DNA from: Lunularia cruciata
Lineage: Eukaryota > Streptophyta > Marchantiopsida > Lunulariales > Lunulariaceae
Assembly (NCBI GenBank): GCA_948567375.1
Contig: CAOYZS010000005.1
Coordinates: forward strand, 434,001 to 498,000
DNA: 64,000 nucleotides
Direction: 5' to 3'
The position numbers and the translations under genes are program-made. Under the pieces are notes generated by a model that saw only the letters and a program-made list of their open reading frames with translations, searched no databases and had not been told where the DNA came from. Numbering within the stretch: position 1 is the first letter of the stretch; the number at the start of each line of letters is the position of its first letter. Shown piece after piece: positions 43,824 through 54,474 of the stretch.

Positions 43824-46277
43824 CTACTTTGATCCGATGTCAACCTCAACTTTGGCTCCCAAACCCAATGATCCCTTGATAATTTCACCATCCTTGGGTC
43901 TATCTAATCCTACTCCTAACTCTTCTATTTCTACAATTTCTTCACTACAAACTACAATTGAGGTCTCAAGTAATCTTTCTAACTCTATATCTCCCAACCC
44001 ACTCTTCTCTAAGGTCTCAGAGAACAACTTCAAAGACACCCGGACTCCTACTTCTACAAGTTTGGGTCTTTGTACTTCTTGTACCTCACTACAAATTTTA
44101 TTTAAGTCCGTTCTAACAAGATCTAGTCTGAGACACACATTGTCTCATACCTCTAAGATCTTCCTATCTACACAATCTCGTAGACAAATTAATAAATTAT
44201 TCAACTCCATGTCCTTTGCCTTTCTCTTACGCATCTCTTGCACCAATAACTTCAGCTCATGCAATCTTGCCTCCTCGAGTTTACCTTCAACTTCCATGCT
44301 CAACATTGCATTGATTTCATTGACAACTCCAACTAACTCATCAGCTTCTTCTATGATCATAAGCTTTTCCTTCTTCCTTTCTTCCTCCAATTCACTACGA
44401 TACACCTAGAGCTTGTCTTCAAATTTGGCCTTCAATGCCTCCTTCTCTCTCCAATTCATAGAGATTTGCTCCTCTGCTACTCGCACCAATCCTTGCAACC
44501 GATCTTCTTCTCCAGTGTGCTCTGCTAACTCTTGTTGCCAAGCTTGACCTTTCTCCGCTGCCTTCTTCTTGAGATTCTCCAACTCCTACTCCATCACCGG
44601 TGTAATTGCTTTCGAGTGGATTAACTCTACTTGGGCATCTGCAATTTCCCCTTTCAACACTGCAACCAACACGGTCATCTCCTTCGCCTCCTTGTGACTC
44701 TTTACTAGATCCTCCTTCATCACCTCAAAGTGCTTACTCCAAAGAACCTCCTCAACCTGAAGTTCTTTGGCTTCCATCTCCACCCTTGTCAACTTACTTT
44801 GCAACAATGAGGTTTCCGCACTCCAAGTCTTCACTACTGCCAACTCATCCCACACTTTGAGATTGGCACTTACCATCTCCATCTTCTTCTGGTGTAGAAA
44901 CATCAACAGCGGACATACTACCTTCGATAGATATTCCACTCCTTTGCACTTTTCACCATCGGCTCAACCTTTGGGTTCCGACACTCTACTTCTTGCACCT
45001 TACCCCGAAGTCGTGATCTTTGTACTTTCAAAGTTTCTTCCTCCGAGCTTTCCTCCTCTTCCAAAGTAACTTTACTGGGCTCCACTTTGACTGCAGTCAT
45101 AACGTTCTTCCCCTTGGCAGTCCGGGGTTGTGCCACGACTTCCTCTCCCTTCTTCTTCTCACTTCCTTGTTCAAGCTTAGAAACTTTGAGACTCCACTTT
45201 CCTGCCTTGACCATCAGCCTTTGTGTTTGCTAAACCCTCCGCCTTGCCTTCACTATCACTACTTGATTCTTCACTTCATAGCGTGAACTCCTCATCTTCT
45301 TCTGACATTTCTTCCTTCGTTCCAATTTCTCCTTCCGACTCTTTTTCCAATTCTGGTGTGGCTTCCTTTGTCTTCACCACCACCGCCGTTGGGTTAAGGT
45401 TTGGAACTTTCTAGGGCTGGACTGTTGCAACATGATTCTCAGGCTTGGCTCTCTTTCTAGCCCTTGGAAGGTCAATTGCTACAATTTTCTCCTTCCCACT
45501 CTTCTTGTAGTACTCATCCTCATCTCGCGTTCTCTCCATATAATATTGCTCATCTACATCTGCCTCCGTCCGCAAATCTAGATGAAAGTGTGAGCACATT
45601 CAATTTCTTTCTTCCAAGGTCAGCAAGTTCAACCCAAAATAAAAGTGTGCTACGAAGGGCACAAAATAATGCAGTGGCATATCCATTCTCTACCTTGAAA
45701 TCATATGCCCCACTCTTTGATGTAGACATTTTGCCCAATCTACTACCTCTCCCGCAAACATTTGGTGAAAGAACACCGCCTATTGCATAGTAACATAGGT
45801 GGTTTGCTTTGGCTTGAACATTGCCATCATCGCGCTTACTATCCCTCTCCGCTCAGGGTCTCTATAACTGTCCACTTTATACCTATTCTTGGTGCAAGGT
45901 TGATTGAACAAATTCCTCACTTCGACAGTCTCTTCTGAAGCATCACACTTCCGATGGAAGGTGGTACCTCCTACCTCTCATGCTTCTCTTTCCAAAACTA
46001 CTCTCCAATCCGCTTCCATCCATCAAGTGGGATTTCTTCTCTTCCCCTTGTGCTTTGGTCCATCCTTGCAATTGCTTGCTGCAATTTCTACCATGAAACT
46101 TGGAAAATTGAGGTTCCAATTGTAGGCCAGGAACATGATACTAAGTCTTGTCCAGACTTTGATCCACGCTATTACTTCTAACCTATGGATTGCAAGCCCT
46201 CTCATAGCACTGTGCTTACTCACTTTCGGAGTCATTGTGTGCTTCCTCACCTTCTTCTTATGGAAGATTGTTCTCAA
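43824..46277 (-). pseudogene. LTR-ORF copy L (second subfamily)
   Basis: Starts MRTIFHKKKVRKHTM or at an internal Met. Conserved block: RLEVIAWIKVWTRLSIMFLA, YNWNLNFPSFM, MEADWRVVLERE, FHRKCDASEETVEVRN, VFFHQMFAGEVVDWAK, HYFVPFVAHFYFGLNLL and DEQYYMERTRDEDEYYKKSG. Then an acidic stretch, with a frameshift near 45200, YLSKVVCPLLMFLHQKKMEM, and a coiled coil ending KVEVDIGSK-stop at 43824. About 810 codons overall. Same architecture as H despite clear divergence. Confidence 0.65.
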
Positions 46278-46505
46278 GATCCTAACCCGCTATTCTTCCC
46301 ACTGATTTGCAATTTGCATTACTTTGGGTCAACTCTGAATAGGAACCAGATAGCGACCAGACATTGCTCTACTTCCTCACACAACTTGTAATTGATAGTC
46401 CTGCCTCGATCGGTCATTCTTTAGTTGCTCCTCCTCTCCAGTCTCCGATTCGGTGAAGTTTTTTATTGTCACTATCAAGAACTTCTTGATCTCAAGGTCA
46501 TTACT

Positions 46506-47097
46506 TGTAATACTTTGAGGACAAGAGAAGAGAGAAAACACAAATTACACACTCAACATTTGGTGCCCCTAAGGAGCACCTTCTCTATATTATATAGACA
46601 AAGAGGATCTCTTCCAAGGAAGCTCCACCATAGGATTAGACACATAGATAGGTGACATGTCATCAAGCTCCACCCTTGGATTACTTACTTGGATGGGTGA
46701 CATGTCGGTCTAGGTCCTATCTGGTTGGTCAAACAAGCTTTGACCTAAGGGAATATGTTAGAGAATCTTCTTGTAGGAGTCTCAGAATCACGTGAGTAGG
46801 GTACCATTGGAAAGCTCTCGACAAGACAAACCAATTCTCACCTCTTTTTGATCTGTTTTGTCCATCATGTAGAATCTCCTTCCAGATGTTACCAAACCAA
46901 TTCTCACCTTTAAATCATATGTGTAGCTATTGGTTCTAAGGTTCTCAAGTATATTTTGGTTTCTGCTTTATTAGTAGAAGTACTCTTTTGGTGATACTTC
47001 TATCTGATCTATTTTGACCATCATGTATAACATCATTCTAGAATGTTACCAAACCAAATTTCACATCTAGATCATATGGCTAGCTTGTGGTATTACA
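46506..47097 (-). repeat. 3' LTR of chromovirus T (592 bp)
   Basis: Direct match to 59784-60522 with one internal deletion of about 150 bp near 46843, within the duplicated module. Scattered differences between the two LTRs show T is not recent. Confidence 0.9.
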
Positions 47098-47112
47098 GAC
47101 CTCCCTCCTTTT
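47098..47112 (-). promoter_or_regulatory. Polypurine tract of T
   Basis: AAAAGGAGGGAGGTC on the minus strand, directly adjoining the 3' LTR. Confidence 0.85.
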
Positions 47113-48611
47113 AAGACGTAATGTCCTCGTTGTGCAATTGTTGCTCAAATGCTTTCACCAACACTGGTGCATGTGTCAAATTGGCAGCAGGCTCTCATGT
47201 TGCTTCATAGAGGGGGTAACCTTTCCACTGTACAAGATAGTCCACCCGCGGATGGTGAGTACTATGTATGCATTTTTGGAGAATACGCTCCACTTCATAT
47301 TCTTCTGTGCCATCAATGAGTGTCGGACACGGTCAAATGTCTTGTGTGGAATGACCCTGCCCTGATCGGGGAGCATATCTACATAGAAGGGAAACATGGA
47401 CACTGGATGGATCTTCATGTGTGGTGGTAGCTCAAGGTGATAGGCCACAGCGTCGATGCAACAAAGAATTGAGAAAGGCCCAATAAAATGAGGTCTGAGC
47501 TTACAAGGTCCAACTAATGTGAGGCTGGTTGTTGATAGCCACACTTGATCCCCAACATTAAAATCCATGTGCCTATGGTGTGCATCAATCAGCATACTAG
47601 TTCTGTCAATTTTGTGCAATCTATAATTTGTGCTTGGCGCTCTCCACACCGTGTTGGATTCTAGAAACAAATATGTTGACGACATCGACCTTGGTAGCCA
47701 TTGGACGGATCTTCATCAAGCTAGAAGGTGTGAAGGGATGCTCAACATACATGAGGAAGAATGGAGTGACTTGGGTGGATGTATTCACTGAATTGTTGTA
47801 AGCAAATTCCACTAACAAGAGTAGGGTGTCCTACCTCTCTTGCTCTTCTAAGGTGAAGCCGCATAACATGTCTTCTATAGTGCGATTAGCCCGCTCTGTT
47901 TGGCAATCTGTTTGTGGGTGATAAGCTGTGGACATGGCCAACTTGGTTTTGAAGAAACCAAAGAGTGTTCGCCAAAACAAATTGGTGAATTGAGTGCCTC
48001 TATCGATGATAAGTACTCTAGATAGGCCATGGTGAGAGAACATTGCATTTAAGTACAATTGAGCTAGTTGTGGAGTGGTCACATCCTTGGTGGTAGGGGG
48101 TACATGAATCATTTTGCTGAGCCGGTCCACAAAGACCACAATGGAGTCAAACCCTGAGGTGGTCTTGGGTAATTCACAGACGAGATCCATACTCACTTGT
48201 TCCTAAGGTTGGGTAGGTGTGGGGAGAGGTTGAAGGAGCCCTGCAAGAGCTTGATTAGAGGCTTTGTTCTGTTGACAAAGTAGACAGCTACGCACGTAGT
48301 CCATCATGTCATTGCTCATCTTGGGCCAATAGTAATGGCACTAGACTGCATCCAAGGTCTTATCCACTCCAACATGACCTGCAATGGTCAAATCATGACA
48401 TTCTACTTGAATGGTGGTGCATAATTTTGGGACATTTGGGATCCATAATCTACCATCACAAAAGGTGAGTCCTTGGGTGCTGGTGACATCTTTGGATGAT
48501 TGCACTTCTATAATCTACGGATCAGTTTTTGTAGCAGCCAGAATCTCTGGCCAAAATTCAAGGTTAATCTTAACCTCTACCACCAAGTTGTTTGCCATTG
48601 GCATGCAGGTG
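47113..48611 (-). pseudogene. Integrase with chromodomain, chromovirus T
   Basis: The core reads MSMDLVCELPKTTSGFDSIV, FVDRLSKMIHVPP (first Asp), IDRGTQFTNLFW (second Asp) and QTERANRTIED (Glu), so the DDE triad is visible. Then EFAYNNSVNTSTQVTPFF, HHRHMDFNVGDQVWLST and the GPF motif LRPHFIGPFSILCCIDAVAY. At the C-terminus, in a shifted frame (about 47190-47300), YLVQWKGYPLYEAT gives the chromodomain, with a stop replacing the expected Trp. Chromodomains steer integration to marked chromatin in this clade. The zinc-binding part near 48300 is decayed. Solo LTR M1 cuts its upstream side. Confidence 0.85.
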
Positions 48612-48716
48612 AATGCTGTGGTGCCTACATTTTTTGTTTTTTTTCAAAATAAAGAAGAAGAAGTGTATAGAGAAGTTGGATTCCGCCTGTATGGCCAAAA
48701 AGGCAAAGAAAAGAGT

Positions 48717-48736
48717 CTTCGGGATGAAACCCGAAG
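48717..48736 (+). repeat. U3 hairpin CTTCGGG-ATGAAA-CCCGAAG (copy M1)
   Basis: A perfect 7-bp stem with a 6-nt loop about 100 bp into the LTR, followed by more GACTTCGG and CCCGAAGTAAGG units to about 48805. Candidate U3 regulatory repeat. Confidence 0.5.
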
Positions 48737-49003
48737 TAAGGTGACTTCGGATCATAAGGCAAAGTACTTGGAAATGCCCTTTCAGCATGCAACCCGAAGT
48801 AAGGAGTCTTTGTATCGGAGGGAGCTCAGCCTGAGGCAAAGTCAGTCTAACAACCTTTCATCGTGGCAAGAAATTCAAGAAGGGACCATTCAAAAACCGG
48901 CGGCCCATACGCGCAAAGTATGATTGATAGTGACAAATGCATGCAAGAGGTGTGATTTCTTGGTAGAAACTCAAAGTGAAGAAAGACAAAGAAAGTGCAG
49001 CTC

Positions 49004-49010
49004 TATAAAA
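49004..49010 (+). promoter_or_regulatory. TATA box upstream of LTR-ORF (copy M1)
   Basis: CTCTATAAAAATC, 27 nt before the ATG at 49031. Position and context are the same as in H, K and M2. Confidence 0.5.
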
Positions 49011-49030
49011 ATCAAGCTCGCAACGAAGCA

Positions 49031-51606
49031 ATGTCAAGCAATTTTCCTTTGCCATTGAGAAGTTGTCTTGTAGGTGATAGGGGGAAGGGAAATAGAGTTG
49101 GAGACGCGCTAGTGTGTAAGGGAGAAGTTGCAAGAGTGAAACGGAGAGACAATGAGAAAGCAGGAAAGATGGGAGGAGGAAAGAAGAACTCCAAATTTGC
49201 AATGAGGAATCATGCAATTCAAAAGTTAGATGTAATTGCAAGCATAGAAGTCTTGAGCCAACTTCGGATTACATTCTTGGCATGGAACTGGAATGTTGGT
49301 TTTCCAAGTTTCATGACTGAGATCATCGAGAGCAAGTGTCTTGATGGACCCGAGGAAGAAGGGAAGAGAGGAAATCCGGCTTGCTGGATAGAGTCGGATT
49401 GGAGACTAGTACTCGGGAAGGAAGCAGGCTCGGAGCAAGGGGCCACGTTCTTGGGGAAGGGAGAGATAGCCCAAGAAACCCAAGAAGTGAGAGATGCATT
49501 CTCATCAAAGCGGATGAAGTATGGGTACAAAGTGGAGAGTTACAAAGATCCTATCAAGAGGGGAATTGTGAGTGCTCTGATGGCAATCCTGATGCCAAAG
49601 AGAACAACCTATGTGATGAAACACCAAGCAGTGTTCTTTCACAAATGTTTTGCAGGAGAACCAATCAATTGGGCGAGGTGTTTCCATAGGAGAACGCAAC
49701 AAATAGTGTGGAATCTACGCAATAAATCGCCTCCACACTACATCATGCTGTTTGTAGCTCATTTCCACCTCGGGTTGAATTTGCTGAACTTGGCGGAGCA
49801 CAGTAAGATGGTGTTGCATTTCCATCCCAATTTGAGAAAGGAGGTCAATGTAGAGGAGCACTAGTACATCTTGCAAATCAGAAGCACCGACGAGTACTAC
49901 AAGAAGATGGGGAAGAATGTGGAGATTGAAGTGAGTACTCCAAAATCAAAGAAGAGAAGTCGGCAGGGCAAAGCCAAAGATACGATGGAACCTTGGAAGA
50001 CCAGAAGAGGAAACCCAAGGTGAGGCATGGTGGTGATCGAGTCGGAACATGAAGACTCGGAAGCTGAAGCCGAGTGCAAGTCCGAAGATTTGGAACACAA
50101 GGAGGAGTTCGAGCTAATGCTACAAAGTAGAAATACGAGTAGCGACATCAATGAGGGTGGAGAAATGACATCGGCACCAGCTGCTGCAGAGGAGGAAGAA
50201 GAAGTGCAGGCAGAAATCAAAGCCGAGGACACCATGAAGTTGGAAGATGAAGTACCCAAGGCAGAAGAGAAAAAGAACGTAGTTCAGAGGGGAGTTCACT
50301 CGAGACGCAAGGCAAAGTGTGATGCAGGTCCAAGTAACTTGAAAGAAGAGGTGAATGAAAGCTCGGGAAGCGAGGCATCAGTGCCGATACCAAGACTATA
50401 GAGAAGAAAGCGAGTATCGGATGAACAAGAAGTGCAAAGAGAAGTTGCTACGCAAGAAGAAGTAACCCCGAGTGATGGAGTAGAGTACTTGCGGGAGGTG
50501 GTGTGTCCTTTGTTGGTGAAGTTAGAACACAAGAAGAAGGAGATGCAATCAAGGTGTCCGGAAGTGAAGACTGTGTTGCAAGTGTTATCGCTATTAGAAG
50601 AAGAGAACTTGGAGTTGAAGAAGAGTATAACCTGAGGAGAGGAGGAAAAGGAAGTACTGCGAGCAGAGGCAGTAATGATGACTCAGGCAATTGAAGACCT
50701 GAAGAGAGAAGTGAGTTATGAAGAAGATCTTGTTAAGAAGAGTGACATAGCAAGGGAGAGACAAGTAGCAGAGTATGAAATCTTGAAGCAGTAGTTTGCT
50801 GATTCAAGAGTAGAAGTTATCCATGCTATGGCGAGAGTAGCAGAGAGGGAACAAGAGCTCAATAGGATGATGGAGAGCGTAGAGGAGAAGAAGCAACTCT
50901 GGCAAAGGAAGTTGGCAGCACAATATAGAGAAGAAGAGAGATTACGAGAGTTACTTTGTAGTCAGGAGGAGAAGATTGTACAAAAGGAGAAGGAGAAGGA
51001 GACGGTGAAAGCCAAGTTCAAAGCAGAATTGGCAATATATAGGGAGGATTGGCTTGCAGATCAAGAGTGAGAAAGGAAGATGTGATTGGAGCCGTTGAAG
51101 GAGATAGTCCTCAGAATGAACGGGATGTTGAGTTCAAAGGCCATTGTTTGAATTGAAGAAACAAGGCTGCATGAGTTGAAGTTGTTGGTGCAGGAGACGA
51201 GGCAAAGATAGGCGAAAGATACAGATTTGAATGCCTTGTTGATCAGTTCAAGGACTCGTGTAGACAAGAAGATCTTAGAGGTAGAAGACAATATTTTGAT
51301 TAGATTAGACATAGTGAAATTGGAGATAGAAAAACTTTGGAAGGATGTTAGAGCCAAACCCAAAGTAGATAACATAGGAGTGCAAATGTCTTCGGAGTTA
51401 GAGATGGAGACATTGGAGAAGAGTGGGTTGAGAGATGAAGATTTAGAAGGGTTACCCGCTAGTGCAATTTCAGATCAGGAAAGAGAATTGCTGGATCTGG
51501 TAGAAGAAGTAGAAGATGTGAAACCCGAGGATAGAGTAGTGGGAAGTAAAATTATTCGGGTTCGGGTTTGAAAGCTGAAGAAGAAGTAGACATCGGATCG
51601 GATTAG
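49031..51606 (+). pseudogene. LTR-ORF copy M1
   Basis: ATG at 49031 (MSSNFPLPLRSCLVGDRGKG). One frame holds for about 2.5 kb, to a single-base shift near 51550 just before the end (EVDIGSD-TAG at 51604). About nine in-frame stops, for example TAG 49862, TAG 50399 (shared with G and M2), TGA 50633 (shared with H) and TGA 51149 (shared with H and K); nearly all are C-to-T type. The conserved block, NLS-like PKSKKRSRQGK, acidic stretch and coiled coil are all complete. Confidence 0.7.
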
Positions 51607-52402
51607 TAACAGTTTTGAGATTTGAAGAGGTAGATATGAAGAGGTGCATTGTCATTTCGGATCTGCAAGTTAGGAGAGTTGTTGTAGAACGGTATAGTTG
51701 TTAGAACTGTCAATTTGCTCACTACTTAAGAGTGGCATTCGTAGAGAATTGTTGTTCAGTGCTCATAATTCTGAGAATAGATAAAGCGAAGTGCTGTGAA
51801 GTAGTGCTCATCGCTTAAGCTTGATTCCGAGTATCAACGTTGTACTTGTGTTTGTGATTGTTTGGAGAAATTTGAATTGTAAGTCAGTGTGCTTGCTGGA
51901 TGTTGGATTCCACAGCCTTGATCTTCATTTTGTGTGTTTGATCTTGAGTGAAGTGCAATCGAAGCAATGCCTTGACAGATCTGAGAGGAATTGTAGTGTT
52001 GGTAGTATTCTGCATTTGTGCGTTTAGTGCGAAGTTGATGTGAAGCAATTTTGATCGAGGAAGTTGTGCCTTCAGTGGAGGGGTGGAACACAATTCTGAG
52101 GCAAAGTCATTTTGCAATTAAGTGTTGTTTTTGAGAGAGCCTGAATCATCACAATCAAGATTGTTTGGAAAGAATTGAAGGAGTTGTGATTAAGGAGTGT
52201 ACTTTGTGATAAGACTGCAAATCATTGCTTGTTACTCTCTTCTGGGTGTGGTTTCTACCTGAGAGACTAAAGAAGAACTCAAGAAGAACTGCAAGTGTTA
52301 CTTTACTTTGTATTTGACCAATTCTGACTCGTATCTCTATGGGAACGAACTTTACTTACCCGATAACCGCAAAAGTGATATTTGCCGGGTTGTCACAAAT
52401 GC

Positions 52403-53234
52403 ATCTGCAAGTTGCTTCTTACCTTCCTTGGGTGTAGGTGATTGACATGTCGAAGCATTGCTGCCACTCTACCCACCGAATCTGGCGATGAGATAGATCC
52501 TTCTGCATCTCAAGGTAGACTAGAGGTTTGTGGTCTGTCTCTACTACAGATGCCTTCTCGCCCAAATAGTGCTTTCAATGCTTGGTTGCCAAAACAATGG
52601 ACAACTCTTCTCATTTGGTGGTGTGGTAGTTGCACTCTGCCAATAATAACTTTTGAGAGAAATATGCAATTGGATGCCATCTGTCATGCCACTCTTGTTG
52701 TAGGACTGCTCCTATTGCTACGCCTGATGCATCTGTAGCCAACTTGATTGGTCGTTTTGGGTCATACCACTTCAAGATTAGTGCATGTAGCAAGGTGGTT
52801 TTCAATTCTTGAAAGGCCAACTCTTGTGCGGTTCCCCATGTCCACTTCTTCCCCTTGCCAAGTAGTGTTGTTAAAGGCTGTGCAACCTTGGAGAAGTCCT
52901 TGAAAAATCTATGATAGAATCCCGTCAACCCCAAGAAGCTCTTGAGTTGAGTCTGATCTTCTGGGGTATGCCATTTTTGGATGACCTCTATCTTATCTAT
53001 CAATACTTGAATGCCCTTTGCACTTACTCTATGCACCAAGTAGTCTACTTCAGACTTGCCAAACTTGCACTTTGAGATTTTGGCATACGATCGATTTTGT
53101 CTTAGAATCTGGAGGACTTCTTGTAGATGTTGTTTATGTTCCGTCATTGTGTTATTGTATACTAAGATATTGTCCAAGAAGACAATAACAAACTTATCCA
53201 AGTATGGATGAAATATGTCATTCATTAGACTCAT
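52403..53234 (-). pseudogene. RT C-terminal half and RNase H, chromovirus T
   Basis: MNDIFHPYLDKFVIVFLDNI carries the YxDD box as FLDN: the second catalytic Asp is Asn (G-to-A), which would abolish polymerase activity. RT connection: LKSFLGLTGFYHRFFKDFSK, PLTTLLGKGKKWTW. RNase H: RPIKLATDASGVAIGAVLQQ, IAYFSQKLLLAECNYHTTK, then a stop and HYLGEKASVVETDHKPLVYL. It ends at the M1 insertion. Confidence 0.85.
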
Positions 53235-54064
53235 GAAGTGGCAGGTGCATTGGTGAGGCCAAAAGGCATCACAAGATACTCAAAGTGGCCATACCTGGTT
53301 CGAAAGGCAGTTTTGTACACATCCTCCTCTGCAATTCGGATTTGATTGTAACCGCTCCACAAGTCCAATTTGGTGAAGTATCTCGCTCCATGGAGTTGAT
53401 CAAACAGGTCATCCATGCAAGGTAAGGGGTATTTTTTCTTCACCATTTGCTGATTGAGACCTCGATAGTCAATGCACATGCGCATTGTACCATCCTTCTT
53501 CTTCACAAACAAGGCAGGAGCCCCGTATGGTGATATGCTAGGTTAGATGAACCCCTTTTGCAGCATCTCCTCAATTTGAGTCTAACACTCCTCCAACTCA
53601 TGAGGTGATAGGCGATATGGGGCCCACAAGGAGGTGTCCTTCCCGAGAGTGTCTCAATTTTATGATCTACTCTCCTTTTTGGTGGTAATCCTGAGGGTAG
53701 ATCATCGGGAAAGACATCTTGAAATTCATCCACCATAGCCTTCAATTTCTCAGGAACTTGTCCATTGAGTTGTGCACTCTAGACTTCTCTTATTAGACCC
53801 ATGAAACATCTATTAGTCTTACAAACAGTTGCCATCCCTATGACATATAGATGCAGATCATGCTTGGGTGATTTTTCTTTAATCCCAATGATTGACCATT
53901 GGTGGGTTCTCACTACTTTCTTCCTCCAATCTACCATAGGGTTATAATGTTCCATCCATGGCATGCTTAAGATTGCATCATAACAAGCTAATTGTATCAC
54001 CCGCCACTCAGTTGATTCTTGATATTCTCCTATAGAGAGTGTTACCCGTCTAGGTAGTGATTCA
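53235..54064 (-). pseudogene. Protease C-terminus and RT N-terminal half, chromovirus T
   Basis: Protease tail: WRVIQLACYDAILSMPWMEH, PMVDWRKKVV. Linker: [87 protein letters not shown] and [15 protein letters not shown], ending in a frameshift at 53232. The Asp of KLDLWSGY is intact. M2 cuts the protease upstream. Confidence 0.85.
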
Positions 54065-54447
54065 ATCCTTGTGGTGCCCACATTTTATTTTTTTTCAAAA
54101 TAGAGAAGAAGAAGTATATAGAGAAGTCGGATTGCGCTTGTATGGCCAAAGAAGGTGAAGAAAAGAGTCTTCGGGATGAAACCCAAAGTAAAGTGACTTC
54201 GGGTCATAAGGCAAAGTACTTGGAAATGCCTTGTCAGCATACAACCCAAAGTAAGGAGTCTTCATATCGGAGGGAGCTCAACCCGAGGTGAAGTTAGTCT
54301 AACAACCTTTTGTCGGGGCGAGAAATTCAAGAAAGGACCGTTCAAAACCGGCGGCCCATACGCATGAAGTACAATGATAGGCGCATGCAAGAGGTGTGAT
54401 TTCTTGGTAGAAACTCAAATTGAAGAGAGACAAAGAAAGTGCAACTC

Positions 54448-54454
54448 TATAAAA
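54448..54454 (+). promoter_or_regulatory. TATA box upstream of LTR-ORF (copy M2)
   Basis: CTCTATAAAAATCGG, 27 nt before the ATG at 54475. Confidence 0.5.
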
Positions 54455-54474
54455 ATCGGGCTCGCAACGAAGCA

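Larger units (their letters stand above)
48617..52397 (+). mobile_element. Giant solo LTR copy M1 (3781 bp)
   Basis: TGTGGTGCCTACA...GGGTTGTCACA with perfect AATGC duplications at 48612-48616 and 52398-52402, inserted opposite in orientation to T. The longest complete copy. It contains the hairpin, TATA box, LTR-ORF and R-U5-like tail (TATTTAAG is TACTTAAG here). Confidence 0.95.
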
